A DNA stretch of 64,000 nt from Bog-366 sp963722555 (lineage in GTDB: Bacteria; Acidobacteriota; Terriglobia; UBA7540): contig CAVRNQ010000007.1 of the NCBI GenBank assembly GCA_963722555.1, positions 2,542,001 through 2,606,000 of the forward strand, given 5' to 3'. The position numbers and the translations under genes are program-made. Below, piece after piece: positions 53,857-62,396 of the stretch. The notes beneath the pieces are model-generated. The model saw only the letters and a program-made list of their open reading frames with translations, did not search any database and was not told where the DNA came from. Position 1 is the first letter of the stretch; each line of letters starts with the position of its first letter.

Positions 53857-54270
53857 CTAGGAAGCGGAGCCGGCTTGTGAATGCGCAAGACCCAGGAGAG
53901 TCCGCAGGTGGTCCCAGAGCTCCGAGACGACGCGGCTACGAGGAACGTGAGGGAGGGCGCACCGCTCCAGCATGGCGAGCGTGTCGGGGTCGGCGACCTC
54001 TCCCGTAATGACTAGGACGCGCCCCACCAGGCTGGGTCGGAGTTCGGTGATGGCCGAAACCATCTGGTCGGCGGGCGGCAGGTTGGCGGAGCGCAGGTCC
54101 AGCAGGACGGCATCGAAGCAATCCTGGCGAATCATGGAAAGGGCTTGACGAGCGTTGTGGGCAATGTGGCCGTCGCAGCCGAGTCCTGCCAGGAGCACAT
54201 AGAGGACGTTCCGGATCGAGGATTCATCCTCAACGATCAAAACCTTTCGGCGCGGAGGTGCTGAGGCCAC
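53857..54270 (-). CDS. Response-regulator receiver-domain protein
   Basis: 137 aa, a stand-alone receiver domain. Acidic pocket E14-D15 (LIVEDESS), phosphoacceptor D58 (AVLLDLR), and T/S position in VLVITGEV. The conserved Lys near the end of the domain is not obvious: the sequence there is PHVPRSR, with Arg. No output domain, so it would act by protein contact or as a phosphate shuttle. No histidine kinase is adjacent. The Lys-to-Arg change could affect signalling; uncertain by eye. Confidence 0.85.
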   Translation of the reverse strand: MASAPPRRKVLIVEDESSIRNVLYVLLAGLGCDGHIAHNARQALSMIRQDCFDAVLLDLRSANLPPADQMVSAITELRPSLVGRVLVITGEVADPDTLAMLERCALPHVPRSRVVSELWDHLRTLLGLAHSQAGSAS

Positions 54271-54449
54271 AAGTATCTCCCGTGCTGCGCCTTCTCACAG
54301 GCGAGCCAGCCTGTACCGAGGAACTTCCCGCTACCCGACGATCGACCGGTTGGGAGTATTCTGGCGGCCTGCCGGGCAAAAGTCAAGCCCTTCGCAACGG
54401 TTCCGGTTCGAGGGGGCCATCTTCATGGCTTGGCCAACGGGGCGAGCCA

Positions 54450-55169
54450 CTAGCCTTCGTCGCCATTGGAAAACTCGTCGTCGTGCCCGGGAAGGATGCG
54501 TGCCTTCATAGCCAGAATGCGGGAGCGGACTTGATGGAACTGCTCGCGATCGTGGGGGATCATGGTCAGGACGTTCTCATCGTGTTCGCGGGTGAGCAGA
54601 GCGTCTCCGGCAATGACGGTCGTCTGATCATCGCTGCGGATGATGACCGAAGCGTGGCCGGGCACGTGGCCGGAAGTCACCAGGAATTCCAGGTTGTCGG
54701 GCCAGGGATGAGTTTCAATCCAGCGGAAGCGGGAAGGGTCGCCCAGGCGCTGGCGGTCCCACCAGCGCAAGGCGTAACGCCGTAGCGCCCCTTTCAGGTC
54801 CTGGGCCTTCGCGTAATCACCCACTTGCGGGTAATACTTCAGAATCAGCCGTTCCCAATTCTGCTCGTCTTGTAGATCGGAATAAACCGCACAGCACCAC
54901 TCGTAGGACTGCTGCGAGGCATAGATCTCGGCCGCGGGGAACAGACAGTTGTTCAGAACATGGTCAACATGGAAGTGCGTGTTGATGACCATGCGGATAT
55001 CCGAGGGATGGAGTTGGCGCTTCTCGAGGGCTTCGATCAGGCGGTAGGCCTCGTGCGGCATGCCGGTGTCAACAATGATGTGATGGCTGGCGTTCGAGAG
55101 TAAGGCGCAGGTGGCGCCTCGCCAGTCGCCGGTTAGGAGCACGTCCGTTTTCCAAGAGTGGTCCTTCAT
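54450..55169 (-). CDS. MBL-fold metallo-hydrolase
   Basis: A metallo-beta-lactamase-fold hydrolase of about 239 aa from ATG 55169; a GTG at 55220 would add 17 residues, and neither start has a strong ribosome-binding site. The zinc signature THFHVDH is followed by GHVPGHASVII and VIAGDALLTREHDENV, the usual second His and bridging Asp, with the final His in LPGHDDEF. It resembles the lactonase/glyoxalase-II-like group. Substrate not determined. Upstream on its strand (55221-55330) is a structured segment noted separately. Confidence 0.85.
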   Translation of the reverse strand: MKDHSWKTDVLLTGDWRGATCALLSNASHHIIVDTGMPHEAYRLIEALEKRQLHPSDIRMVINTHFHVDHVLNNCLFPAAEIYASQQSYEWCCAVYSDLQDEQNWERLILKYYPQVGDYAKAQDLKGALRRYALRWWDRQRLGDPSRFRWIETHPWPDNLEFLVTSGHVPGHASVIIRSDDQTTVIAGDALLTREHDENVLTMIPHDREQFHQVRSRILAMKARILPGHDDEFSNGDEG

Positions 55170-55278
55170 GGGCAAATGCTTAAGTTGAGACCTGCCTCCG
55201 GCGGAGTCGGCTTTCTCCACCGCCGGGAGCCCTTATGAGTCCAGAATGAAAACCACTTCGCGGCGGCTGTAGCATTTG

Positions 55279-55312
55279 CCTGGCGAAACCGCAGAAAACC
55301 CCGTTTCGCAGG
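55279..55312. other. Hairpin in the 503-bp gap 55221-55723
   Basis: CCT-G-GCGAAAC (55279-55289) pairs with GTTTCGC-AGG (55303-55312) with one bulge and a 13-base loop. The surrounding gap holds other short complementary words (CCCAGGAGG, GCCGGAGGGG). It lies between the divergent MBL gene and ferredoxin gene and could be a 5' leader structure of either. The rest of the gap shows nothing else. No riboswitch class matched convincingly. Confidence 0.4.
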
Positions 55313-55723
55313 TGCTCCCATCGCGTGCCGGTACACAGTAATGACGAACCCCCCAGGAGGTTCTGCCGGAGGGGTGCCCTGTTTCCCGCCACTCCCGCCC
55401 TGCAGTCCTACTGCCTGGGGCGAAGCCTCGTTTCATATTCTACCATCCAAATCAAGTTTCGGGCAGCAATGTGCCGGGCCAGTTGCTCCAGGCCCGAGCC
55501 GGAGGTGGGCATTTTGCCTCCTTCATTGGGTCTTTCAATCCAGCTTTCATCCCCTGCATTGCATTACGGGCCGCCTTAAGCGACAAAAAACATACGGCGT
55601 TTGGCGTAAGAATTGCATTACGTTATTGCTCGCATTGTTGACAGAGTCGCCGGGAAGGATTGACCAGGGGCGCGCGTTTCGCGTGCGGCCTGGAAGCCCG
55701 CGAATCCCCCTGAGGAGAATTTC

Positions 55724-55975
55724 ATGGCATATGTAATCGTTGAAGGTTGCACGAAGGATGAGAAGTGCATTGAGGTCTGCCCGGTCAACTGCATTCATCC
55801 GCGAAAAGATGAAGCCAAGTTTGAATCAGTGGCGCAGCTTTTCATCGACCCCGTGAATTGCATTGATTGTGGCGCGTGTGTTCCTGTCTGCGAGGCGTCG
55901 GCAATCTATGCGGCGGGTGAGTTGCCCGATAACCATGCGGCGTCCGCCGACACCAACGCCCAGTACTACCAGTAG
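55724..55975 (+). CDS. fdxA: 7Fe-type ferredoxin (FdxA-like)
   Basis: 83 aa, AGGAGAA upstream. The first cluster of Cys is C9, C15, C19 and C23 (EGCTKDEKCIEVCPVNCIH); the second is C46, C49, C52 and C56 (NCIDCGACVPVCEA). This arrangement corresponds to a 3Fe-4S/4Fe-4S or 2[4Fe-4S] electron carrier of the FdxA type. Single gene, divergent from the MBL hydrolase. Length is short of some FdxA proteins (about 107 aa), lacking the long C-terminal tail. It transfers electrons to unspecified partners in the cytoplasm. Confidence 0.88.
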   Translation: MAYVIVEGCTKDEKCIEVCPVNCIHPRKDEAKFESVAQLFIDPVNCIDCGACVPVCEASAIYAAGELPDNHAASADTNAQYYQ

Positions 55976-56142
55976 AGTAGCCCTGCCGACTTGACTTTGA
56001 CCGACGCGCCAGCGCGCGCCTTGGGCGCCCCACGGAGCGAAGCCATTGGGTCTTTTCCCCGCTGGCGCGCCCTCCCCTTTCTGGCGAGACTTCGCGCACA
56101 GCCCGGCTGGCCCGCACCGCGCCTCGATTGTGAAATACCGTG

Positions 56143-56601
56143 CTACGTGCCCTGAGCAGCGGGGATATCAGGCGGGCGGCTCTGGGGACTATTCAGGATG
56201 TCGAGCTGCAGTTCCCGGAGCTCCGCAATATTCACTCGCGAAACCTTTTCAAGAATCGTAACGCCACGGCGTGTCAGGTGTACTATGACGAAACGCCGGT
56301 CCCGTTGGCCGGGAGTTTTCCGCACCAGTCCGCGTTCTGCGGCGCGCTGGACCAAGCCTACGACCGCGTTGTGCCGCTCCTGCAGGAACTCGGCGAGTTC
56401 GGAAATGGTGGCCCAGCCGCGGCCCGTGTAGCCGGCCACTCCCAGCAGGAGTTGGTGCTGCTGCGGGGTGATGCCGCAGGTGCGCGCGACCTTTTCGCTG
56501 AAACGGAGAAAGCAGCGAACCCGGTAGCGAAACCACGCCAACTGGCGCAGTGCGTCGGACTTGATCGCAGGGTCCCCACCGGCCCGGGTTGGGTTTTTCA
56601 T
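56143..56601 (-). CDS. MarR-family transcriptional regulator
   Basis: 152 aa with the MarR winged-helix fold. The helical N-terminus (WFRYRVRCFLRFSEKVAR) is for dimerisation. GITPQQHQLLLGVAGYTGRG begins the winged helix, ATISELAEFLQERHNAVVGL is the recognition helix, and GLVRKTPGQRDRRFVIVHLT is the wing with the conserved DxR. It usually represses its own and neighbouring stress or efflux genes in response to phenolic or oxidative signals. A 13-bp perfect palindrome lies just ahead of its start. No obvious target beside it; the next gene is an insertion sequence. Confidence 0.92.
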   Translation of the reverse strand: MKNPTRAGGDPAIKSDALRQLAWFRYRVRCFLRFSEKVARTCGITPQQHQLLLGVAGYTGRGWATISELAEFLQERHNAVVGLVQRAAERGLVRKTPGQRDRRFVIVHLTRRGVTILEKVSRVNIAELRELQLDILNSPQSRPPDIPAAQGT

Positions 56602-56614
56602 AAGATCGGATTAT

Positions 56615-56627
56615 ATCACAATGTGAT
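56615..56627 (-). promoter_or_regulatory. Palindromic candidate MarR operator
   Basis: ATCACAATGTGAT, a perfect palindrome 14-26 bp upstream of the MarR ATG, set in an AT-rich stretch that extends the symmetry to TATCACA/TGTGATT. Its position suits autorepression. Confidence 0.6.
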
Positions 56628-57333
56628 TTAAATTGGCGAGGCGTGTTTCCGAGTGCGGCCGAGCCGTGAACCAGCCGACCCTGGAAGGATCTAATGTAGC
56701 CTATATTCAGCGGCGCACCTGGAAGGGCGGGTGATCCCTTCCGGGTCAGCGGCTCAGGAGGCTCGCATCCTGGGCGCTGACCCCGGCTACGCATTCGATC
56801 CCCTGCGGCGATCAATCCTCGAAGGCATTGTGGGCAAGGTGAGTGATTCAAAAACCCTCCAACTACGTGTCTTTTCCATGGAAATGATCTGATCTGAGCA
56901 ATTCTAAGGGTAACTTTATCAAACCCAGACTGGAAAAATCCGATAAGTACATTTATTTTCATAAGCATATAGCAAAACATGATATGTCGTTTGTTTTCAT
57001 GAACATGCCCGGATCATTCAGTCGGTTTATTGATTCTAAAAGACATTCAGGCTTCGCTCGGCGTTATTTAACATCCTTTTTTTCGCGGCCCCTGGCAGAA
57101 ACTCAAATCCGCTAATGGCTAGTATTTCAACAGTTTGGCTTTCGATTAGGGTCACGGAATCTACCTGATTCAAGCCGACAAGTATATGCCTTTTCATCAA
57201 CATAGCCGGATAGAATGGCATTTCGTCAAGCGGCAAGGGAAGGGTTCCTCGTAATTATCAATTCGCCGAGCCGGTACGGCTGACTTACATGTTAAGCTTA
57301 ATATAAAGTATCGCGTTTGTCAAGCCCTAAATC
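56628..57333. other. Gene-free AT-rich stretch upstream of insertion sequence
   Basis: About 700 bp. Open frames here are antisense or unsupported. From about 56870 base composition becomes clearly more AT-rich than the core genes, which suggests acquired or decayed DNA. I see no gene or RNA. Confidence 0.4.
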
Positions 57334-58756
57334 GCAGGACTTTCCCCATTTTTTCTGTCTGATTTCAGGCAAGTAATAGAACCAGCGGGAGTTGTTTTTT
57401 CTAACAAGTGAACGGGGACGAACTCCGTGGTAGAAGGGTTTTTGCGAGAAATCCAAACCACCTGGGAGGCATCCCCGATGCACGATAACAGACTGCGTTC
57501 CCGACTGAAAGCCCAGCTCACGAAGTTCTCCTTGCAGCTCACCGAAGGTCTGAGCCGCCCCTTACAGAAGTTCGTCGGTCAGATGTTGTTTGGCGTGCAG
57601 GCCAGTCAGGACGTGAAGCTCAGCAACATCGCGCGCAGCCTGAAAGAAGAGATTGATTTGATCAAGACGGAGAACCGTCTGTCGCGCAATCTGGAGGCGA
57701 CGGAACTGGAAAGCCACCTGAGCGAGCGCTTGGCAGCGCTGGGGAGTCAACGAGTAGAAGCGAACACGGTGCTGTGCCTGGACCTGAGTGACCTGCGCAA
57801 GGAATACGCCCAGAAGATGGAATACCTGGCAAAGGTGCGGGACGGCAGCACCGGCGAACTGCATGACGGCTATTGGTTGTGTGACATCATGGCGGCGGAG
57901 GTGAAAAGCAGCGAGATCGTGCCGCTGTACCAGAAGCTGTACTCGGCGGAGGCGAAAGAGTTCCGTAGTGAGAACGCGGAGATTCTGGCGGCCGTGGACT
58001 TAGTGCGGAGCCATACGAGAGGGCGAGGGATCTGGGTGCTAGATCGAGGCGGAGACCGCCGGGAGGTGTTGGAGCCGCTGCTGGCGCGGCGGGAGCGCTT
58101 TGTGATCCGGTCCACCGGTAAACGTTTCGTGATCGATCGACGCCGCCTGCAAGGGAGTGTGGCGGAGGTGGGTGGCCGGTGTCGTCTGCGTTATGCGGCG
58201 CGCGTGATCAAGATCGAAGAGGGGAAAGAAAAGGTCTATGAGCTCCGCTACGGTGCCGAACCCCTGCACCTGCCGGGGCGAGAGGAGAAGATGCTCTTGG
58301 TGGTGGTGGCCGGTTTCGGGAAAGATCCGCTCCTGCTGTTGACCAACCTGGAGGGAGCGCGGGACTCAGAATCGCTATGGTGGATCGTGCAAATCTATCT
58401 GACCCGCTGGAAAATTGAGGAAACTTTTCGCTTCCTCAAACAGAGCTATCACTTGGAAGATATTCGCGTTCTGCGCTATCAACGGCTGAAAAACCTGGTG
58501 GTGTTGGTGACGGCCGCGGCTTACTTTGCCGCCACTTTCTTAGGGCAGAAGTTAAAGTTGAGAATCTTGTGCGAAAGGCTCCTGATCATTTCCTTCCGCT
58601 TCTTCGGCATTCCGCCTTTCCGCTTCTACGCTCTGGCCGATGGCATCCATAAGGTTCTTTCTCAAACCAGCCCCGAACCATCCGGTCCACCGCCCAAAAC
58701 TTGGCAATTGGAACTCCTGCTGGCTTGGGAAGGCTAAAAAATGGGGAAAGTCCTGC
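57334..58756. mobile_element. Intact IS4-type insertion sequence
   Basis: 1423 bp bounded by perfect 21-bp terminal inverted repeats (57334-57354 and 58736-58756), core GGACTTTCCCCATTTTTT. Both ends are flanked by TAAATC, a 6-bp target duplication (57328-57333 and 58757-58762). One transposase gene inside. Complete ends, duplication and gene suggest a functional or recently active copy. A C-terminal fragment of a relative lies at 17192-17443. Confidence 0.85.
57478..58737 (+). CDS. IS4-type transposase
   Basis: 419 aa from ATG 57478 (GGGAGG upstream); GTG 57427 is possible. DDE candidates are D102/D105 (CLDLSDLRKE), D189 (GIWVLDRGGDRREV) and E314. The Y-x2-R-x3-E-x6-K signature is exact at Y307, R310, E314, K321 (IYLTRWKIEETFRFLKQ). 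The stop codon lies right at the terminal inverted repeat. All motifs are present, so it should be active. The fragment at 17192-17443 corresponds to residues about 300-385. Confidence 0.9.
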   Translation: MHDNRLRSRLKAQLTKFSLQLTEGLSRPLQKFVGQMLFGVQASQDVKLSNIARSLKEEIDLIKTENRLSRNLEATELESHLSERLAALGSQRVEANTVLCLDLSDLRKEYAQKMEYLAKVRDGSTGELHDGYWLCDIMAAEVKSSEIVPLYQKLYSAEAKEFRSENAEILAAVDLVRSHTRGRGIWVLDRGGDRREVLEPLLARRERFVIRSTGKRFVIDRRRLQGSVAEVGGRCRLRYAARVIKIEEGKEKVYELRYGAEPLHLPGREEKMLLVVVAGFGKDPLLLLTNLEGARDSESLWWIVQIYLTRWKIEETFRFLKQSYHLEDIRVLRYQRLKNLVVLVTAAAYFAATFLGQKLKLRILCERLLIISFRFFGIPPFRFYALADGIHKVLSQTSPEPSGPPPKTWQLELLLAWEG

Positions 58757-58780
58757 TAAATCGTACTTAGCAACCGAGCC

Positions 58781-58856
58781 ATCGGGTGATCGGGTCATCG
58801 GTTCATTGATTCATCGCGCCACCTGGGCTGGCGCAGAGCTGAGCTCTGCGCCAGCC
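58781..58856. repeat. Octamer array and 31-bp palindrome beside insertion sequence
   Basis: Tandem ATCGGGTG, ATCGGGTC, ATCGGTTC, ATTGATTC, ATCGCGCC in 8-bp register (58781-58820): the reverse complement of the CCGATGAC-type octamers at 37913. It is followed by a near-perfect palindrome GGCTGGCGCAGAGCT-G-AGCTCTGCGCCAGCC (58826-58856). The remainder of 58857-59091 is AT-rich and without a gene. Confidence 0.7.
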
Positions 58857-59091
58857 AGCGTACGTACGGTGGTGTGGGAGGGGAGGGCGGGCGACCGCTC
58901 CCCCTATCCCGATCTACGCAATCGTGGCAACATATGAACATTGTAAGAGCAGCATATTGCTTTAATAAAGACAAATATTTGACTTGACAAATAGGATTCG
59001 GTGGCCTAAAGTTAAGCACGTGCGCTACCATGTGCACCCAAACGCTGAGGAGGGAAAACAGAGCACCTCCGACAAGGGGGGGGATCAGCCT

Positions 59092-59415
59092 ATGCTGCAA
59101 GGTTTAGACATACCGAGGATTGACCCCAAGGTCAGGCATGTAGGTGTCAGCAAACTGAGGAAACTAAACTCTGACGACCTTAGGAAGATCGAGGAGACCC
59201 TGGTTCTCCAAGAGAATGACACGCCGCTGGCGGTGTTGGTGAAGTACGAGAAGTATCTGATTCTGCAAAACGAACTTGAATCGCTGATGGCCACCGTTGA
59301 ACTATTGACTCACCAGGAGGAGGCGGCTGCGCTTCTGGCCGGATTGAAGGATTTCGCGGCAGGACGGACGAAAACCCTTTCGGAAATCAAGTCTTCACTG
59401 GGCAAGAAGAAGTGA
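59092..59415 (+). CDS. Phd/YefM-like antitoxin
   Basis: 107 aa from ATG 59092 (GGGGGGGAT upstream; frame open to 58984). RHVGVSKLRKLNSDDLRKIE followed by ENDTPLAVLVKYEKYLILQ is the typical Phd/YefM pattern, a short N-terminal DNA-binding domain then a disordered C-terminus that masks the toxin. It lies 19 bp before a RelE/ParE-like toxin gene. It would repress the pair as a complex with toxin. It sits between an insertion sequence and the repeat-rich region. Confidence 0.78.
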   Translation: MLQGLDIPRIDPKVRHVGVSKLRKLNSDDLRKIEETLVLQENDTPLAVLVKYEKYLILQNELESLMATVELLTHQEEAAALLAGLKDFAAGRTKTLSEIKSSLGKKK

Positions 59416-59434
59416 GAATCTGGAGCACACACCT

Positions 59435-59863
59435 GTGCCTTCCGAGAGATTTGAGGTTGAACTCACCGCGACCGCTGAAAGGGTATACCGAAAGCTCTAT
59501 GCGGATGCGCAAGCGTGTCTCGACGCGGGGGATGAATCGAGCGCCAAGGTGAAGTTGTTCAACCTGGTCGATGAGGCCGTCACCAAGATCATCCCCCACG
59601 AACCCTTAAATCCAAACCGGGCTTTGTCCGGTCATCTCTCCAACATATTCCGGGTCAAAAAGGGTAGGATTCGAATCTGCTATCTGGCTTCCTCAAAGCA
59701 TCGCAAGATAGTAATCCTCTACATTTCGGAGAAGCCCAGGAAGGCAGGGCACGTTCACGATCCGTACGAGACATTTACACGGATGGTTCTCTCCGGGACT
59801 TTCGATGGGACTTTTGCGAACCTGGGCATTAAGCTTCCAGGCCGAAAATACACTCTGGGTTGA
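59435..59863 (+). CDS. RelE/ParE-superfamily toxin
   Basis: 142 aa from GTG 59435 (GGAG 10 bases upstream). The core NRALSGHLSNIFRVKKGRIR followed by ICYLASSKHRKIVILYISEK matches the RelE/ParE fold, in which basic residues on the central strand contact ribosomal mRNA or gyrase. The C-terminus (TFTRMVLSGTFDGTFANLGI) is longer than in canonical RelE. The gene is paired with the antitoxin directly upstream. Subfamily uncertain. Confidence 0.75.
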   Translation: MPSERFEVELTATAERVYRKLYADAQACLDAGDESSAKVKLFNLVDEAVTKIIPHEPLNPNRALSGHLSNIFRVKKGRIRICYLASSKHRKIVILYISEKPRKAGHVHDPYETFTRMVLSGTFDGTFANLGIKLPGRKYTLG

Positions 59864-60092
59864 CGCTCGCTATCCCATGGCAAGGTGTTTAGAGGCAGGT
59901 AGCGTAGAGTTTGGGCAGTTCAAACTCTGCGGCTTCGACTGTCGATAACGATTGCGCAGATGTGAAATACGTGTCATTGCATGGCACGTGGCGGAGGGTG
60001 ATTCGGATGTGCCGGAGCGACGAGCCGCAGAGTATTGCGCTGCTGCGCAAAACTCTGCGCTACCCCGCTTTGGCTGCAACTAAACATGATGT

Positions 60093-60307
60093 GGGTGGCG
60101 CATACGTCCCGACGGTTTTTGTCGGGATGTATGCGACCCAACAGGCAGCGCACACCCTGCCACCTATGACCTCATGCCTTGCGGCATTCATCGAACGGGT
60201 GCATAGAAGTGAACAGATGACGCCCTTAATGAGAGCGCGCGATTGGCGTCTGGCCTTGGAGTGATCGGATCGCACACATCGCCAAGAACGCGACGTATGC
60301 GCCACCC
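60093..60307. repeat. Repeat 1: 215-bp element with 16-bp inverted ends
   Basis: GGGTGGCGCATACGTC at 60093-60108 is matched exactly, inverted, at 60292-60307. Its right part (from 60170, GACCTCATGCC through GCGCCACCCGC) is shared with repeats 2 and 3. The right end is duplicated at 60414-60456 (42 of 43 bases). The surrounding gap 59864-60704 holds other palindromes, e.g. GCAGAGT/ACTCTGC near 59925-60060, and no gene on the plus strand that I trust. Confidence 0.7.
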
Positions 60308-60704
60308 GCGGTCCAGCGCGCCATGGTTACATCGCCTGACCAGTGGCCGTGGCCAAGCTTCCGGTTCTATTTCCTGGGGGAGGAGTCCATCTTTCCCATC
60401 GACCGCCTGCCGTGATCGCACACATCGCCAAGAACGCGATGTATGCGCCACCCGCGATTAGTGGCCCCCATTTGGTCAAAAATTGTCTAGTTTTTCCATC
60501 CAACATTAGATTCGTTCCAATCTCTTTTCCCAACCTATTGATTCTAAATGTGATTTTCCATGAGGTTTCAGCGTTATTGTAATCTGATATGGAATACAGA
60601 TTGCACTTCAAAGAAGAGCATATTTCAGGTGCGACTTTGTGGTCTTGACTAGCATCTGAAAATGAGGATATATTGAAGATGGAGATTCTGTGGAGGACAC
60701 AGAT

Positions 60705-60986
60705 ATGGACAGCCGAGGTGTTGCCAAAATCCAGAAAACCATTCGCCTTCCGAAACCTCTGCTTGAGGAGGTTGAGCAGATGATCAGATGTTGTCGGCGC
60801 GGGGAATCGATCAACGATTTCATCGTGAAGTCGATGAATCTTAGAATTAGCATCCTTAAGCGCAAAGAGCTCGATGCTAAATTCTCTGAGATGTCCAAGG
60901 ACACCGATTACCAGAGGGACGCTCAATTAATCGCGGAGGAGTTCGATAGCAGTGATTGGGAAACGGCGAAGCTTCTAGACGAGTAG
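60705..60986 (+). CDS. Ribbon-helix-helix antitoxin (MazE-like)
   Basis: 93 aa from ATG 60705 (GGAGG 8 bases upstream; a GTG at 60690 is also in frame). KIQKTIRLPKPLLEEVEQMI is a ribbon-helix-helix start (TIRLP as beta strand), and the acidic tail KDTDYQRDAQLIAEEFDSSD fits toxin binding. It lies 26 bp upstream of a MazF gene, confirming its role. A distinct module from the RelE-type pair at 59092-59863. Confidence 0.82.
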   Translation: MDSRGVAKIQKTIRLPKPLLEEVEQMIRCCRRGESINDFIVKSMNLRISILKRKELDAKFSEMSKDTDYQRDAQLIAEEFDSSDWETAKLLDE

Positions 60987-61012
60987 AGATTTGTGCAAGG
61001 AGGCCTTGTTCT

Positions 61013-61354
61013 ATGCGGAGAGGAGATATTTACCAAGCTGACCTTAATCCAGTGCAAGGATCGGAACAATGTGGAACGAGGCCCGTCATCATAGTAAGCA
61101 GAGATGCCATTAATGAGAACAGTCCAGTCGTAATCGTGGTGCCCACAACCGGCGCTGAGAACAAATCGAAACTCTATCCAACTCACATCCTGCTAAGAGC
61201 CGGAACGGGAGGTCTGACAAAAGACTCGATTGTCCTGACCGAACAAGTACGTGCTATTACCAAGGCCCGCCTGCGAGTAAATATGGGACAATTGAGGCTT
61301 GAGCACATGAGCCTGATTTCGGCAGCTCTGAAAATTGCTATGGACCTTCCGTAA
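61013..61354 (+). CDS. mazF: MazF-family mRNA interferase toxin
   Basis: 113 aa from ATG 61013 with AAGGAGG upstream. MRRGDIYQADLNPVQGSEQC and TRPVIIVSRDAINENS are the family's first blocks, ending RVNMGQLRLEHMSLISAAL. MazF cleaves mRNA at short sequence motifs and is neutralised by its partner, here the ribbon-helix-helix protein upstream. Full length. Repeat 2 begins about 25 bp after its stop. Confidence 0.9.
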   Translation: MRRGDIYQADLNPVQGSEQCGTRPVIIVSRDAINENSPVVIVVPTTGAENKSKLYPTHILLRAGTGGLTKDSIVLTEQVRAITKARLRVNMGQLRLEHMSLISAALKIAMDLP

Positions 61355-61378
61355 TTAAACAACCGCGGGCTACCGCAG

Positions 61379-61622
61379 AACGCAGCTCTGCGATCTACGC
61401 CATTCGGGCCTTACAAACGACGCAGCGGTGAACATGACCTCGGACGGGACGGGGTCTGGAGTGCACGCCCTGTCACCAATAACCTAATGCCTTGCGGCAC
61501 TAAGCGAACGGGTGTATAGAAGTGGACAAATGACGCCCTTGATAAGAGCGTGCGATTGGCGTCTGACCGTGCAGTGATTGGATCGCACACATCGCAAAGA
61601 ACGCGATGTATGCGCCACCCGC
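61379..61622. repeat. Repeat 2, 244-bp member of cassette-spacer family
   Basis: Aligns over its whole length with repeat 3 (62397-62640): GCTCTGCGATCTAC, CCTTACAAACGACGC, GGTGAACATGACCTCG and the AAGTGGACAAATGACGCCC core are shared, and most positions match by eye. Its right half also matches repeat 1. It starts 25 bp after the mazF stop and ends 31 bp before the next start. Confidence 0.75.
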
Positions 61623-61653
61623 AACCCAAGCAATAGCAAGGTGAAGGTCCACT

Positions 61654-62370
61654 ATGTTAACGCCTCCGGGTTGGAATTCAATTGAGACCGCAGCCACATA
61701 CGCAAGGGTTTTCACTTACGCTGGATGGGTTTCACTCTTCCTTCTTGGGATTTTTGAAATCTTGGCCCACGTGTACGGAGTCCGAAAGGATGCTCTCGTA
61801 GTTGCACACGCACAGGCAATCAAGAGCACGGACGAGGCTGAGATAACAAGGCTCAAGAAAAAGGTTGAATTTGCACAGAGCGTCGCTAGCGGGGCAAGTG
61901 GGGCCGCGTCAAAGGCTGAAGAGATGGTCATGCAAGAGCAGGCTGCTAGACTCCACATTGAGGAAAAGCTAGCGCCTCGGCATCTGAGCAAGGAACAACA
62001 GCAACGCATCATCGCCAAATGCAAAGCTGTCTCCGGGAAGCCATTTGTCCCACTTGTTAACCAAGATCCAGAAGCTATCGACTTCCTGAACGTAATTGAA
62101 GAACTGCTCGATTCTTGCGGATGGAGCGCACAGTCGGATGACGTGTTCGGCTTTGCGGTCACCACACGTAAGGGGAACAAGGTTAGGACGATACTGGGAG
62201 AACGGGGAGTAATATGTGCATTTTCTCCTGATAAGATTCCTGAATTTGGGCCTGCAGTCAAGAACCTAGCCTCTGCCCTCGCCTCCGAAGGAATTGATGT
62301 CGAGACAGGGACCAACACTACGCTTGGAAACCCAAACGCGATATACATAATAGTCGGTAAGAAGCCGTAG
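61654..62370 (+). CDS. Hypothetical protein with N-terminal membrane helix and coiled coil
   Basis: 238 aa, AAGG 6 bases upstream of ATG 61654. One membrane segment at about residues 20-42 (TYAGWVSLFLLGIFEILAHV), then a predicted coiled coil (about 55-110, TDEAEITRLKKKVEFAQSV and onward). A soluble domain follows from about 125 (NVIEELLDSCGWSAQSDDVF ... ALASEGIDVETGTNTTLGNP) with alternating alpha/beta character. I do not recognise it. It sits between repeats 2 and 3 with very short spacers, like a mobile cassette gene. Membrane-anchored sensor or effector is only a guess. Confidence 0.6.
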   Translation: MLTPPGWNSIETAATYARVFTYAGWVSLFLLGIFEILAHVYGVRKDALVVAHAQAIKSTDEAEITRLKKKVEFAQSVASGASGAASKAEEMVMQEQAARLHIEEKLAPRHLSKEQQQRIIAKCKAVSGKPFVPLVNQDPEAIDFLNVIEELLDSCGWSAQSDDVFGFAVTTRKGNKVRTILGERGVICAFSPDKIPEFGPAVKNLASALASEGIDVETGTNTTLGNPNAIYIIVGKKP

Positions 62371-62396
62371 AACGAGAGACCGCAGGCTGGCGCAGA

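Noticed and set aside
55221..55330. Glycine riboswitch on the minus strand
   Set aside because: A CAGGCAAA-like phrase is present, but the conserved GGAGAG and CCGAAGG core of the class is missing, so only a generic structured region is reported.
59911..60264. Plus-strand 117-codon frame across repeat 1
   Set aside because: It runs through both inverted ends of the repeat, has no supporting start signal and its translation mirrors the antisense peptide of the repeat end.
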